DNA of 64,000 bases from Maridesulfovibrio sp. (GCF_963667685.1 NZ_OY763931.1:1379501-1443500), one strand, 5' to 3'. Counted from the first letter of the stretch, positions 43,995 through 54,014 are shown. Made by a program: numbers and translations. Notes: generated from the letters alone by a model not told the origin.

Positions 43995-45800
43995 TTAGCT
44001 TCTAAGTTCCTGAACTAAAGCGACAAGCGCATTAACTTCACGCGAAAGGTCTGTTGCGGACTCTGCTGCAAGCATACTGTTACGGGCGTTATCCTCAGTC
44101 ATGGAATCAATTTCAGCAATACTACGGTTAATCTCATCCGATGTGGCGGACTGCTCTTCAGCTGCGGTGGCTATGGACTGGACCTGCCCGGCTGCATTAG
44201 ATGCCAGAGCAACAATCTCAGCCAAAACATCCCCGGAAGAACGGGAATACTCAGTAGCTTCGCTGATAGCACCCACTGCGGTACGCATACCGACAATATT
44301 CTGCTTTGCCAGCTCCTGAATTGAGCTGATCGACTTGTCGACTTCGTCAGTGGCACCGATAGTCTTTTCAGCCAACTTACGGACTTCGTCGGCTACGACA
44401 GCGAAACCGCGTCCGGCTTCACCAGCTCGCGCAGCCTCAATTGCAGCGTTAAGGGCAAGAAGATTGGTCTGGTCAGCAATATCGTTGATTACGCTCATTA
44501 CGTTACCAATTTCAATAGACTTTGTGTTGAGCTGGTCCATAAGTCTTTCCAGCTCGTTGGTCTGCCCCTGAACACTGAGCATGGACTTCATGGTAGCTTG
44601 AACAGCATTATGACCTTCGGCTGCCTTATCCTTGGTCTGTTCGGTATCTTCATTGGTTTCGGTCGCGTTTCTGGCAACTTCGAGAACTGTCGCGTTCATT
44701 TCTTCCATTGCTGTTGCAGTCTCAGCAATGCGTTCTTTCTGGAAATCACTACCATTCATAATTTCGTTTGTAGATCTTTCTACGTCTCGAGATATTTTAA
44801 CAATATTATTAAGTACGCTTTCAAGCTTGTTTGCAGCAGCGAGCATCCCCTCTCGCTTTGCACCTTCAGCCTGCTGACGGGCTTCCTCAGCTTCTTCCGC
44901 CATTCTTTTGGCTACGCGGGCCTGTTCAGCAGATTCAGCTTCCTTATGCTTGATGTCAGTCAAGTTCTTATCAAGTGTAGTGGTCATAGTATTAATAGCC
45001 TGCTGCAGAGTGGCTATTTCACTTCTGCCTGAAGGCTCCAAACTGATTGTCAAATCACCTTCTGAGACCTGCACAGCCGCATTTGTTGCAGCCTTCACCG
45101 GACGCACGATGGACTGGACAATAACAATACACAAAGGCGTTAGAATAAAAAGCAGCAACCCGACCATAATTAAGACAATTTTAATTGTATAACCGACGAC
45201 TTCGCCATCAATAACATCTCTGACGCGAACTTTTGCAGCTTCAATGTTATCAATATACACCCCGGTCCCTATCCACATATCAGTTCCGGGAATCATAGTG
45301 GAGTAAGCCAGCTTTGGCTGGAGACCCTTACCCGGTTTATCAAAAATATATTCTACAAATCCGCCACCGTCCCCGGCTTGTTTAGCAAGCTCGCGAACGT
45401 AATACACACCGTTCTTATCTTTTGCCCCGCTAAGGTCTTTACCGTGTAGAGATTTCTTTGTTGGGAGTGCGACGTTGACTGTTCCTTTATACACAAAGAA
45501 ATAACCTGAGCTATCTTTCTCAAATCTAAAATCATCAATAGACTTACGAATGAATGCAACTTTAGCATCATCACCATCTATCTCTTGCAGTTGAGCTCCA
45601 ATAGATTCTGCCGCAGCTCTGGTAGCAACCTCAACTTTCTCTTTTTGTCCAATCAGCATCACATTTTCAATTTCACTGAGTCCGATATGCTCTACATCAC
45701 GAATTTCAAGTAGAAACATAGCACCGCAAAGAACCAAAAAAACAAGCACAGAAGCCAGCAGCAAAACAAAGCGCCCAGCAATAGATAAATTTTTTAACAT
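43995..45800 (-). CDS. Methyl-accepting chemotaxis protein with Cache sensor (2)
   Basis: This ~601-residue chemoreceptor is paralogous to the one at 41536. It has the same plan: a membrane helix (about 8-32), a single Cache domain with [37 protein letters not shown] and [18 protein letters not shown], a second helix, HAMP, and a signalling hairpin with [25 protein letters not shown] 45800 with GGGAGAG 5 bases upstream is chosen over the frame start at 45842. The sensor halves differ most in the helix linking to the second membrane segment. The shared binding-site motifs suggest related ligands. Confidence 0.93.
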   Translation of the reverse strand: MLKNLSIAGRFVLLLASVLVFLVLCGAMFLLEIRDVEHIGLSEIENVMLIGQKEKVEVATRAAAESIGAQLQEIDGDDAKVAFIRKSIDDFRFEKDSSGYFFVYKGTVNVALPTKKSLHGKDLSGAKDKNGVYYVRELAKQAGDGGGFVEYIFDKPGKGLQPKLAYSTMIPGTDMWIGTGVYIDNIEAAKVRVRDVIDGEVVGYTIKIVLIMVGLLLFILTPLCIVIVQSIVRPVKAATNAAVQVSEGDLTISLEPSGRSEIATLQQAINTMTTTLDKNLTDIKHKEAESAEQARVAKRMAEEAEEARQQAEGAKREGMLAAANKLESVLNNIVKISRDVERSTNEIMNGSDFQKERIAETATAMEEMNATVLEVARNATETNEDTEQTKDKAAEGHNAVQATMKSMLSVQGQTNELERLMDQLNTKSIEIGNVMSVINDIADQTNLLALNAAIEAARAGEAGRGFAVVADEVRKLAEKTIGATDEVDKSISSIQELAKQNIVGMRTAVGAISEATEYSRSSGDVLAEIVALASNAAGQVQSIATAAEEQSATSDEINRSIAEIDSMTEDNARNSMLAAESATDLSREVNALVALVQELRS

Positions 45801-45990
45801 ACTTCTCTCCCAAGAATCGAAACCAATTATCCCCAAACACACAGAAGCGAACCAGTAACAACTATGTGCCGACCCCTAAAATTTGTAAATTTTAATATAT
45901 CCTACACATCTATCGACAGCATAACAACATAAGTTAATATCGTATCATTATTTTACTCCTCCTATTTTAACATACATTTAAAAATGCAAA

Positions 45991-46031
45991 CAAAAAGGCT
46001 TTTCCATCGGGCGAGCGAATGGAAAAGCCTT
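45991..46031 (-). terminator. Intrinsic terminator of the lactate operon
   Basis: On the minus strand AAGGCTTTTCCAT pairs with ATGGAAAAGCCTT around CGCTCGCCCG, followed by TTTTTG. It lies about 135 bases after the last gene. Confidence 0.88.
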
Positions 46032-46115
46032 AAATGCGCGGCCTGTAACCGGTGTTTTCAGTTGCGAGGTGAAGGTACCGGGTTTGGAGGCATTATTACA
46101 TGCCGCAGCTTAAAC

Positions 46116-46152
46116 CACTGTCCGCAACCGGCAAACAAAGTTGCGGACAGTG
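46116..46152 (-). other. Stem-loop after the last lactate operon gene
   Basis: CACTGTCCGCAAC pairs perfectly with GTTGCGGACAGTG (13 bp) around an 11-base loop, with no T-run. It lies 13 bases after the stop of the fused LutB/LutA gene and could protect the 3' end after the downstream terminator. Confidence 0.75.
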
Positions 46153-46165
46153 AGCGTGTGTCATA

Positions 46166-48325
46166 TTATTTTCTGCGTTCAGCCATGTATTCAGCAATGT
46201 GGCGAACTTCAAGGTCATACCCTTTACGTTTAGCACCACCGCGAATCTGCATTACGCAACCGGGGCAATCGGTGAGAAGCACCTTGGCACCGGATTCTTT
46301 CGCATTATTAAGCTTTTTCTCAAGAAGCTGTTCAGAGATTTTGGGGAACTTAACAGAGTAGGTTCCACCGAAACCGCAGCAGACTTCTTCTTCAGCACTT
46401 TCCTTGTAATCAAGTCCTGCCTTTTCCATCAGGGCACGGGGAGCTTCTTTCACATCCAGACCACGGCAGAGGTGGCAGGGAGCGTGATAAGTAACAGACT
46501 CACCGGCAGAATCAAGGAAGTCTTCTTTTTCAACAGCGAGAACATCGTTCATGAAAGAGCTGTAGTCGATGACTTTGTCAGCAAATTCCTGAACGCGTAC
46601 TGCGTACTTGGGATCTTTACCGAGCATCTTCACGTAGTTGTGTTTCAGATGGGAAGCGCAGGAAGCACACATTGTGATAATGTAATCGCAATCAACTTCC
46701 TCAAAGGCTTTCATGTTCTGAAGAGCAACTTCTTTAGCACCTTCGATTTCACCCATCATCTGCAGGGGCAGTCCACAACAGGACTGATCCATGGGGAATT
46801 CCATTTCAAGGCCTTTGTTCTTCATGCTCTCAACAGTAGCAACGGACTGTTCAGGATATACAAAGTCCTGTACGCAACCGGAGAACATAGCAACCTTGAA
46901 TTTTGTTTCAGCGGGCTTCGCAGGTTTAACCTTAGCCCACATATCACGGAACGGAACTTCTGCAACTGTCGGCAGCGCACGGAAGTCGTGATCCGGAGCA
47001 AACATCATGGGAAGGTGACGCAGGAAACCGTCTTTAGCTTTCACTGGTTTCTGTGCAGTCTTGGCGATGCGCAGGAATTTGTGGAAAAGCTTACGGTTCT
47101 TCATCATTTTAGAGAGGAAGGAAGAGTACATTGGATGCCCTTCTTCTTCCAGAATACGGGCCTGAATATCTTTAATCAGACCGGGCAGGTCAATTCCACC
47201 TGCGCAGATTTCCTTACATGCACCACAGTTAATGCAGTTCTGGACAAGGTTCTTAGCCTTCTCAGTACCGTGGTAGAAGTAAGTAAGGATGAGGCCGATA
47301 GCCCCGATATAGATATGGCCCATCTTGTGGCCGCCGACCATACGGTAGACAGGACAAACGTTGGCACAGGCACCACAACGTACACAACGGTGAACCTGAG
47401 AGAACACCGGGTCCTTTGCGAGAGCGCGTCTTCCATTGTCCAAAAACACGAAGTGCACTTTCTTCCTGTCATCCTCAGCCGCAGCGCACTCGTTGGACCC
47501 GGTGATCCAGGTAACATAAGAAGTGATTGCCTGACCGGTAGCGTTACGGGGCAGAGCTTTGATCACTCGCAGAGCGTCATGAAGTTTGGGGGTCAGTTTA
47601 TCAAGACCCATGAGAGCTACATGCACTCTGGGCAGGGTGGTTACCAGACGGGCGTTACCTTCGTTGGTAACAAGACCGATGGAACCGGTTTCGGCGATAG
47701 CAAAGTTACCGCCGGAGATGCCCATGTCGGCATCAACAAATTCCTGGCGAAGTTCACGGCGGGCAACTTTAACGAGAGCCTGAACATCATCGCCCTGTTT
47801 CTGGCCGGTAACATCGGAAAAAAGGTCGCTGACCTGATGACGGGAAAGGTGAATCGCAGGCATAACCATGTGCGAAGGACCTTCCTTACGCATCTGAATG
47901 ATCCACTCACCAAGGTCGGTTTCAACGACCTTGAGATTCAGGTCATCTTCAAGATGATGGTTAAGCAGAGTCTCTTCCGCAGTCATGGACTTGGATTTAA
48001 CGATGGTCTTACAGTTTTCTTCAACTGCAATGCGGCCGATAATTTCGTTGGCTTCTTTTGCATCTTTCGCAAGGTGAACTACTGCGCCGCGCTTTTCTGC
48101 TTCTTCTTTGAACTTTGCAAAAAGTTCATCAATCCTCTGTGCAGCTGCGTCTTTTGCCTCAGCAATTTCAGCGATGAGAGCTTTTTCGTCCATACCCTTG
48201 AACGCATTGGCACGGCTGCCGCGGTAGGCAACAGCAAACTTGTCCATGGCGTTTCTGAGGAAATCGTTATCAAGTGATTCCCTGATGTCTTTTCTGTATT
48301 CTTTAAGGTTCTTAGCGTCCTGCAT
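46166..48325 (-). CDS. Fused LutB-LutA-type lactate oxidation Fe-S protein
   Basis: This 719-residue protein joins the two Fe-S parts of the LutABC (LldEFG) L-lactate oxidation complex. Residues about 1-300 are a LUD domain as in LutB (NFAIAETGSIGLVTNEGNAR). About 315-390 hold two 4Fe-4S motifs, CVRCGACANVCP and CINCGACKEICAGG. From about 460 on it is LutA-like, with cysteine-rich CCG domains (QSCCGLPLQM, EEVCCGFGG). It oxidises lactate to pyruvate in the cytoplasm with electrons passing to the menaquinone or an unknown carrier. It follows the LutC-like gene by two bases and ends the operon. In Desulfovibrio the orthologue belongs to the lactate utilisation region. Confidence 0.9.
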   Translation of the reverse strand: MQDAKNLKEYRKDIRESLDNDFLRNAMDKFAVAYRGSRANAFKGMDEKALIAEIAEAKDAAAQRIDELFAKFKEEAEKRGAVVHLAKDAKEANEIIGRIAVEENCKTIVKSKSMTAEETLLNHHLEDDLNLKVVETDLGEWIIQMRKEGPSHMVMPAIHLSRHQVSDLFSDVTGQKQGDDVQALVKVARRELRQEFVDADMGISGGNFAIAETGSIGLVTNEGNARLVTTLPRVHVALMGLDKLTPKLHDALRVIKALPRNATGQAITSYVTWITGSNECAAAEDDRKKVHFVFLDNGRRALAKDPVFSQVHRCVRCGACANVCPVYRMVGGHKMGHIYIGAIGLILTYFYHGTEKAKNLVQNCINCGACKEICAGGIDLPGLIKDIQARILEEEGHPMYSSFLSKMMKNRKLFHKFLRIAKTAQKPVKAKDGFLRHLPMMFAPDHDFRALPTVAEVPFRDMWAKVKPAKPAETKFKVAMFSGCVQDFVYPEQSVATVESMKNKGLEMEFPMDQSCCGLPLQMMGEIEGAKEVALQNMKAFEEVDCDYIITMCASCASHLKHNYVKMLGKDPKYAVRVQEFADKVIDYSSFMNDVLAVEKEDFLDSAGESVTYHAPCHLCRGLDVKEAPRALMEKAGLDYKESAEEEVCCGFGGTYSVKFPKISEQLLEKKLNNAKESGAKVLLTDCPGCVMQIRGGAKRKGYDLEVRHIAEYMAERRK

Positions 48326-48327
48326 AA

Positions 48328-48951
48328 TTAGTCCTCCAGAAGAAGAATATGAAGTTCAAGGGGACCGTGTACGCCGATGGCAAGAACGCGCTCAATATCG
48401 GCAGTACGGCTCGGGCCTGTGATGAATGCGGTATAGTTACCTTCCATCATGTTGCCTTCCATCCATGCTTCGAGGTCATAGGAGTTCGCCACAAGCTTTG
48501 ACTTGGGCAGAACAGCCACGTGAACTTCACTGATCATGGTGGCCAGTCTCAATTCTTCACTGGGGCAGTTGAGCGCGATAGTAGCTGTTTCGGTAATACC
48601 GTAATCAGCATAGGTAAATGCGATATCAATGCCGCCGAGATGGTTGCGGACGCTGTCCTTGATAAAGGCAAAACCATTTTCTTCACACTGCTTTTCAAGA
48701 GCTGCAGATTCTTTTTTATCAAGCGCAGGCGCTACAATGGTTTTACCGGTTTTGGTTGCGCAAAGTTTCTCAGCACCGCTGGAAAGATTCTGTTCACAAC
48801 CGGAAATGAGCATTTTGCAGGCTTCTTTTTTTCCGCACAGATCCATAGTGTACTTATAAGCTTCCTCAAGAGAAGAAACCTCTGCCACTACAGCACCCAC
48901 AAGCCCAGCTTTATCGGTAAAAAGCTTTACACTTTCAGATTTAGCTGTCAT
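48328..48951 (-). CDS. LutC/LUD domain protein
   Basis: This ~207-residue protein is LutC-like (LUD domain). The family core ITETATIALNCPSEELRLATMISEVHVAVLPKSKLV and FITGPSRTADIERVLAIGVHGPLELHILLLE is present near the C-terminus. LutC is the third member of the LutABC lactate oxidation complex and has no Fe-S motif of its own. ATG 48951 with GGGGGA 6 bases upstream is preferred; the frame is open to 49020 but those codons lack family similarity. It follows ackA across a 250-base structured gap and precedes the LutB-LutA fusion gene by two bases. Confidence 0.88.
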   Translation of the reverse strand: MTAKSESVKLFTDKAGLVGAVVAEVSSLEEAYKYTMDLCGKKEACKMLISGCEQNLSSGAEKLCATKTGKTIVAPALDKKESAALEKQCEENGFAFIKDSVRNHLGGIDIAFTYADYGITETATIALNCPSEELRLATMISEVHVAVLPKSKLVANSYDLEAWMEGNMMEGNYTAFITGPSRTADIERVLAIGVHGPLELHILLLED

Positions 48952-49127
48952 TTTTCCCCCAAATACGATGGTAGATGTTATAAATACATCTTCCGTTAAT
49001 ATTTCCGTATTAACCACCATGTCACTTCCACAAGACTGGCGGCACAGCCTCTTCCTTCAAGGCTGATACGGACCGTTTCCTTCAGGCAGCCCTTCTGGTG
49101 TCGGAACGAAGTAGCCGGCATACCAAA

Positions 49128-49142
49128 TCAGGAGACCTGTCC
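49128..49142 (+). promoter_or_regulatory. B12-box-like sequence, possible cobalamin riboswitch remnant
   Basis: TCAGGAGACCTGTC on the plus strand matches the cobalamin-riboswitch B12 box (AGYCAGGAGACCTGCC) except for two positions. An intrinsic terminator follows 9 bases later on the same strand. The 5' conserved parts of the aptamer could not be found with confidence. It is antisense to the lactate operon mRNA. Confidence 0.4.
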
Positions 49143-49150
49143 ATTCTTCT

Positions 49151-49188
49151 ACCGGGGTGAAGCCTTCCACACTTCACCCCGGTTTTTT
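49151..49188 (+). terminator. Intrinsic terminator, plus strand, between lutC and ackA
   Basis: ACCGGGGTGAAG/CTTCACCCCGGT 12-bp stem around CCTTCCACA, followed by TTTTTC. On the plus strand it is a textbook terminator, though no plus-strand gene precedes it. On the minus strand the same stem lacks a T-run and would be an intra-operon hairpin after ackA. Confidence 0.75.
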
Positions 49189-49201
49189 CAATATATACTT
49201 T

Positions 49202-50392
49202 CTACAGTCCGAGAACTGCTACAGTATCGTTTGCGATTTCGAGTTCTTCGTTAGTGGCAATGATTGCGACCTTTACAGCGCCGTCATCTTCACTGATGAA
49301 GGAGGGAGTTCTATCCCAGTTCTCGTTCTTTTCTTTGTTGATGGTAATACCGAAGTTTTCAAGACCGGAGAGGCAGTTCTCACGGTAGATTTCGTCGTTT
49401 TCGCCGATACCTGCGGTGAATACGATAGCATCTACGCGGCCGAGTTCGAAAGCGTATGCGCCGATGAACTGACGTACGCGGTGGCAAGCCATGTCAAGAG
49501 CAAGTTTAGCTTTCTCGTCGCCTTCTTCAATACGGGCATGAATATCACGAAGGTCGTTAGAACCGCAGATACCTTTAAGGCCGGACTCGTTGGTCAGGGT
49601 AGCTACAACTTCAGCAGCACTCTGCCCTGTTCTTTCAGCAATAAAACCTACGATTGCGGGATCGATATCACCGGAACGGGTTCCCATGATGATACCGCCG
49701 AGAGGGGTCAGGCCCATGGAAGTGTCGTAGCACTTACCGTTTTTAACTGCGGAAATGGAAGCACCGTTTCCGAGGTGGACAGTAATGATGTTGGACTCTT
49801 CAAGAGGCTTGCCGATAAGTTTAGCAGTTTCACGGGCAACATATTTATGAGAAGTTCCGTGTGCACCGTATCTTCTGAGGCCCCATTTTTCATAGTATTC
49901 GTAAGGAACGCCGTACATGTAAGCTTTGGGTTCCATGGTCTGATGAAAGGAGGTATCGAAAACAACAACCTGTCTCACACCGGGGAACAGTTCCATCGCG
50001 GTTTCAATACCGATAACATGGCCGGGGTTGTGCAGCGGTGCGAGAGGGATGCAATCCCTGATGCCCTGCAGTACTTTTTCGTCAACTTCAACAGGTTCGA
50101 AGAAAAGCTCACCACCGTGAACGATGCGGTGGCCGATTGCTGCGATTTCAGCTTTGTCTTTTACAACACCTTTGTCGGCGTCGGTAAGCAGGTTGATGAC
50201 TTCAACCATACCTTCCCTGTGGGTGGGGAAAGGCTGTTCGGCGGTGTATTTTTCGCTGGTTTTGTAGCTGATGCTACCCATTTCTTCGCCAATACGTTCT
50301 ACAATACCGGATGCGAGATCATCACCGGAAGCCATGTCCAAAAGCTGGTACTTGATAGAAGAGCTACCAGCATTAATTACTAAGATTTTCAT
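49202..50392 (-). CDS. ackA: Acetate kinase
   Basis: Acetate kinase converts acetyl phosphate and ADP to acetate and ATP, the substrate-level ATP step of lactate oxidation. The 396-residue protein has the signature MKILVINAGSSSIKYQL at the start, VVVFDTSFHQTM near residue 148, ITVHLGNGASISAVKNG and FTAGIGENDEIYREN near the C-terminus. The start ATG follows the pta TAA with no gap. It is co-transcribed with por, lldP, the lactate dehydrogenase genes and pta. Confidence 0.97.
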   Translation of the reverse strand: MKILVINAGSSSIKYQLLDMASGDDLASGIVERIGEEMGSISYKTSEKYTAEQPFPTHREGMVEVINLLTDADKGVVKDKAEIAAIGHRIVHGGELFFEPVEVDEKVLQGIRDCIPLAPLHNPGHVIGIETAMELFPGVRQVVVFDTSFHQTMEPKAYMYGVPYEYYEKWGLRRYGAHGTSHKYVARETAKLIGKPLEESNIITVHLGNGASISAVKNGKCYDTSMGLTPLGGIIMGTRSGDIDPAIVGFIAERTGQSAAEVVATLTNESGLKGICGSNDLRDIHARIEEGDEKAKLALDMACHRVRQFIGAYAFELGRVDAIVFTAGIGENDEIYRENCLSGLENFGITINKEKNENWDRTPSFISEDDGAVKVAIIATNEELEIANDTVAVLGL

Positions 50393-52510
50393 TTAGATTT
50401 GTCCTTTTTCGGCTGCTGCCTGAATTGCTGTGATTGCGACGGTATTAACAATATCCGGAACAGTGCAGCCTCTAGAGAGGTCGTTCACAGGCTTATTAAG
50501 ACCCTGAAGCACAGGGCCGATCGCGACTGACTGTTCGGCGGAGCGTTGTACAGCTTTATAGGTATTATTACCAGTATTAAGATCAGGGAAAATAAAAACG
50601 GTAGCCTGACCCGCTACTTCACTGTCTGGAAGCTTGGTCTTTGCAACAGCAGGATCGATCGCTGCATCATACTGAAGGGGACCTTCGAGCTTCAGTTCAG
50701 GATTGCGCTCCTTAGCGATTTTAACAGCTTCCTTGACCTTCTCAACATCAGCACCCTTTCCGGACTGGCCGGTGGAATAAGACATGAGGGCCACGCGAGG
50801 CTCAACACCGAAGATTTTAGCAGTCTGTGCGGAGTTCAATGCGATCTCAGCCAGCTGTTCTGCATTCGGGTTGGGGTTGACTGCGCAGTCACCGAAGACC
50901 AGAACGCGGTCTTTGAGGCACATCAGGAAGACACTGGATACGATGGAAGCATCGGGCTTGGTCTTAATGAACTCAAAAGCGGGGCGAATGGTCTGCGCTG
51001 TGGTGGTGATAGAACCGGAAACCATTCCGTCTGCATCACCTTTATGAACCATCATGGAAGCAAAGTAAGTGGGATCAAGCATGCGGTCACGGGCATCTGA
51101 CATACGGATACCTTTATGTTCACGCAGCTTGAAATAAGTTTCGCAGTAGTCATCGAACTGAGGTGCGGACTCGGGATCGAGGATACGCACGTTATTCATT
51201 TCCAGACCAAGCTGTGAAATCTTTCCAGCTACTTCATCTGCTTTACCAAGCAATACTATATCAGCTACGCCACGGCGGGTGAGGATATCAGCTGCACGCA
51301 GAACCCTTTCACTGGTGCCTTCAGGCAAAACGATGGTCTGCTTATGGGCTTTGGCTTTCTGGACCAGCTTGTACTCAAACATTTTAGGAGTAACTTTGCT
51401 GGACTTGTTGGTAACAAGACGATGTCTAAGTTCGTCAGCGTCAACACTTGCTTCAAAAGTACCGAGGGCGGAAGCTGTCTTGCGCTGATCTTCAGGATCA
51501 ATTCTGCCGTAGAGTTCACTCAGCAGCTGTGTAGTGCGGTAAGTGTTGGTGGACACAGAAAGGATGGGAGTGGGAACACCGGTCCAACCTTCGATCAGGC
51601 GATGAACACTGGGGCTGGGCTGCAAACCACCGGTAAGCAGAATACCGGAAATATCCGGGAAAGAACTGGAAAGACGGGAGGCCAGCGAGCTGAGAATGAT
51701 GTCGGAGCGGTCACCGGGAGTGATGATAAGGCTGCCGTCTTCAATATACTCAAGGAAGTTACCGATGCGCATAGCGGCGATAACATAATCATCAACGAGA
51801 GTATCGAGTCTTCCGTGACCGTAGAGAACGGAACCGTTCAGCCATTTACGGACATCGTTCATGCTGGGATTACCCAGACTTTCATTTTCATCAATACCGT
51901 AAACGAGAAGTTCCTGTGTGCATCTGGCTTTGCATTTGATGCTGGAGAGGATTTCTTTTTTCTCTTCGTCGGAAGTAGTGAGCCTGTTGATAATAGCGGC
52001 TACGGTGTCTACGCCTTTGTCTTCGAGAGCATCAATCACAAGCTGAGTGGATGCAATGATGTCATCTGCGGTCTTACCTCTTCCGTTAGCAACGAGAAGT
52101 ACAGGGCAGCTAAGGTTAGCGGCTATTTCCGCGTTGATGTCAAACTCGAAGTTCTGGTCTTTACCCTGAAAGTCGGTTCCTTCGCAAAGCACGAAATCGT
52201 ATTTCTCTTCAAGCACGCTGTATTTGTTGAGAATATTTTCCAACAGCAGGGAATGTTTTCCGCTGTTGATGAGTTCCCGTGCTTCTTTCAAGGTGTAGGC
52301 ATAGGTGTCCTCATAATTGATGTCCAGATTGAAGTGCTTCATGATCAGGTTAATGTCATGATCACGGTCTCCGCTCTGACTATCATTAATAATGGGACGG
52401 AAGATAGCGACGTGTTGCAGGTCTCTTAGCAACAGTTGCATCACGCCCAGAGCAATGGCAGATTTACCGCTCTTCTCTTCGGTGGCAGTGATGTAAAGGT
52501 TTTTAGACAC
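50393..52510 (-). CDS. pta: Phosphate acetyltransferase
   Basis: Pta converts acetyl-CoA and phosphate to acetyl phosphate. This is the long, three-domain form (705 residues): an N-terminal BioD-like P-loop domain (about 1-210, YITATEEKSGKSAIALGV), a DRTGG domain (about 215-330) and the catalytic domain (about 375-705) with TIVLPEGTSERVLRAA, YSTGQSGKGADVEKV and VFIFPDLNTGNNTYKAVQR. The start is GTG at 52510 with GGAGATAATCCC before it. It is immediately followed by ackA. Confidence 0.96.
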   Translation of the reverse strand: MSKNLYITATEEKSGKSAIALGVMQLLLRDLQHVAIFRPIINDSQSGDRDHDINLIMKHFNLDINYEDTYAYTLKEARELINSGKHSLLLENILNKYSVLEEKYDFVLCEGTDFQGKDQNFEFDINAEIAANLSCPVLLVANGRGKTADDIIASTQLVIDALEDKGVDTVAAIINRLTTSDEEKKEILSSIKCKARCTQELLVYGIDENESLGNPSMNDVRKWLNGSVLYGHGRLDTLVDDYVIAAMRIGNFLEYIEDGSLIITPGDRSDIILSSLASRLSSSFPDISGILLTGGLQPSPSVHRLIEGWTGVPTPILSVSTNTYRTTQLLSELYGRIDPEDQRKTASALGTFEASVDADELRHRLVTNKSSKVTPKMFEYKLVQKAKAHKQTIVLPEGTSERVLRAADILTRRGVADIVLLGKADEVAGKISQLGLEMNNVRILDPESAPQFDDYCETYFKLREHKGIRMSDARDRMLDPTYFASMMVHKGDADGMVSGSITTTAQTIRPAFEFIKTKPDASIVSSVFLMCLKDRVLVFGDCAVNPNPNAEQLAEIALNSAQTAKIFGVEPRVALMSYSTGQSGKGADVEKVKEAVKIAKERNPELKLEGPLQYDAAIDPAVAKTKLPDSEVAGQATVFIFPDLNTGNNTYKAVQRSAEQSVAIGPVLQGLNKPVNDLSRGCTVPDIVNTVAITAIQAAAEKGQI

Positions 52511-52676
52511 TGGGATTATCTCCTGTGTAAAGCGTGAACGGCTGGAACCTTCAGAGCCGCATTTGAAGAGTCCACGCTATTTCATTAAGTAAGTCTTGGG
52601 CCGGATCTGAACTAAATAGATCCTACAAACCCGGAAAAGTGCTTCCAGCCAATCCCTATTTGAACTGTTTTTACTG

Positions 52677-52711
52677 AAGTAGTCCAGAATGAAATCATTC
52701 TGGACTACTTT
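52677..52711 (-). other. Intra-operon stem-loop upstream of pta
   Basis: AAGTAGTCCAGAATGA pairs with TCATTCTGGACTACTT almost end to end, with no T-run on the minus strand. It lies just after the stop of the Fe-S subunit gene. Confidence 0.8.
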
Positions 52712-52717
52712 CGTATA

Positions 52718-54013
52718 TTACTTCAGGGAATCGGCGTAGATTTCGAGAACGTGCTTAACCTCTACTCCACCGCCACTCTGGGACAACATGTCACCAAGCT
52801 GCATCATACATGCAGGGCAACCGGTTGCAGCTATATCGGCTCCGACAGCACGGACGTTGCCAGCTTTGCGCTCACCGATTTTCTTGGAGAGGTCGTAGTG
52901 GTAAAGGTTGAAGGAACCACCGCAACCGCAGCAACGGTTGGCTTCGTTCATTTCCTTGAATTCCACTTTATCGCTATTTTTCAGCAAGGTACGGGGCTGT
53001 GCAGTAACACCAAGGGATTTAGAGAGGTGACATGGATCGTGGTAGGTGACGACCTTTCCGCCCTTCTTGGGTTCTGCAGGAGCCTTAACGCCCACGATGT
53101 CAACGAGGAATGCGTTAATATCCATAGTCTTAGCTGCGAGATCCTTAACTTTTTCGATGAAAACAGAATCTTCTTTTTCACACATCTTTGGCCAGGTTTC
53201 ATGCAGGGTCGCTGTACAGGTAGCGCAGGGAGTCACCAGATAGTCAAAGGTTCCGTTTTCGAAAGCTTTGATGTTCTGCTTCATGAGTGCAACCATGGTA
53301 TCCTGATCACCGGAAGCCAGTGTGGGGATACCGCAGCATGCCTGTCCTTTAGGCAAAAAGATTCCAACGCCGTGGTGTTCGAGAATCTTGATTGCCGCAT
53401 GACCGACATTGGGGAACATTTTGTCCACAACACAGCCGGGGTAGAAAGCCACTTTCAGTCCGCTCTTTCCGCGGGGAGTATCCAGTTCTGGATAATCTTT
53501 GCGGAAAGGCCTTTTAGCCAGAGGCATAAAATGGCGCTCGCCGAGAAGCGGGTTCAGCATGGCGCAGCTAGCTGCACCGGAAGCCTGGTCGGCAATCTTA
53601 GCGAACGGGCCCTGAAACTTCGCACTCATCTCGGTCAGAGTGTTGAAGAGTTTGGGGCGGGTGAGCAGACCTTTGAAGATCATCTTCTTAGCCGGAGAAA
53701 GGCCCTTATAAGCGGTAACGATAACGCGTGCCTTCATAAAGATGTCCATGATCTTGACACCGGAAGGACAGTTGGCAGCACAGGAACCGCAAAGCAGACA
53801 CCTGTTCAGCTTTTCGTTAACCTGATCAGCATCTTTAACCATCTCATGAGCAAGTTTCTCGAGAAGAGCAATCTTGCCGCGGGTTACGTCTGCTTCCTGC
53901 ATGGTTTCGGCGAAGACAGGACATACTGCCTGACACATACCGCACTTCATGCAGGCGACCATCTGGTCATCCAGCTCCATGAGGTTTTGTGCTAATTGCT
54001 TGAGATCTTCCAT
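52718..54013 (-). CDS. Fe-S subunit of lactate/glycolate oxidase (GlcF-like)
   Basis: This 431-residue protein matches the GlcF/LutA-like Fe-S subunit with an HdrD-type layout. Two 4Fe-4S motifs occur near the N-terminus: CMKCGMCQAVCPVFAE (about 17-32) and CLLCGSCAANCPSG (about 71-84). Two cysteine-rich CCG domains follow, with GQACCGIPTLASG and NRCCGCGGSFNL. It likely accepts electrons from the FAD subunit encoded immediately upstream; the two genes are separated by one base. Electrons would then pass to the menaquinone pool or to an unidentified redox partner. Confidence 0.92.
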   Translation of the reverse strand: MEDLKQLAQNLMELDDQMVACMKCGMCQAVCPVFAETMQEADVTRGKIALLEKLAHEMVKDADQVNEKLNRCLLCGSCAANCPSGVKIMDIFMKARVIVTAYKGLSPAKKMIFKGLLTRPKLFNTLTEMSAKFQGPFAKIADQASGAASCAMLNPLLGERHFMPLAKRPFRKDYPELDTPRGKSGLKVAFYPGCVVDKMFPNVGHAAIKILEHHGVGIFLPKGQACCGIPTLASGDQDTMVALMKQNIKAFENGTFDYLVTPCATCTATLHETWPKMCEKEDSVFIEKVKDLAAKTMDINAFLVDIVGVKAPAEPKKGGKVVTYHDPCHLSKSLGVTAQPRTLLKNSDKVEFKEMNEANRCCGCGGSFNLYHYDLSKKIGERKAGNVRAVGADIAATGCPACMMQLGDMLSQSGGGVEVKHVLEIYADSLK

Positions 54014-54014
54014 C

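Noticed and set aside
45984..46361. 125-codon plus-strand frame after the chemoreceptor
   Set aside because: It runs across the lactate operon terminator and stem-loop and into the antisense of the LutB-LutA gene; no family resemblance.
46199..48277. 692-codon open frame on the plus strand opposite the LutB-LutA gene
   Set aside because: Low-similarity mirror of a strongly codon-biased gene. No ribosome site, no domain, and the sense frame has clear Fe-S motifs. The similar long plus-strand frames at 49157-50383, 52751-53995 and 53949-55385 are rejected for the same reason.
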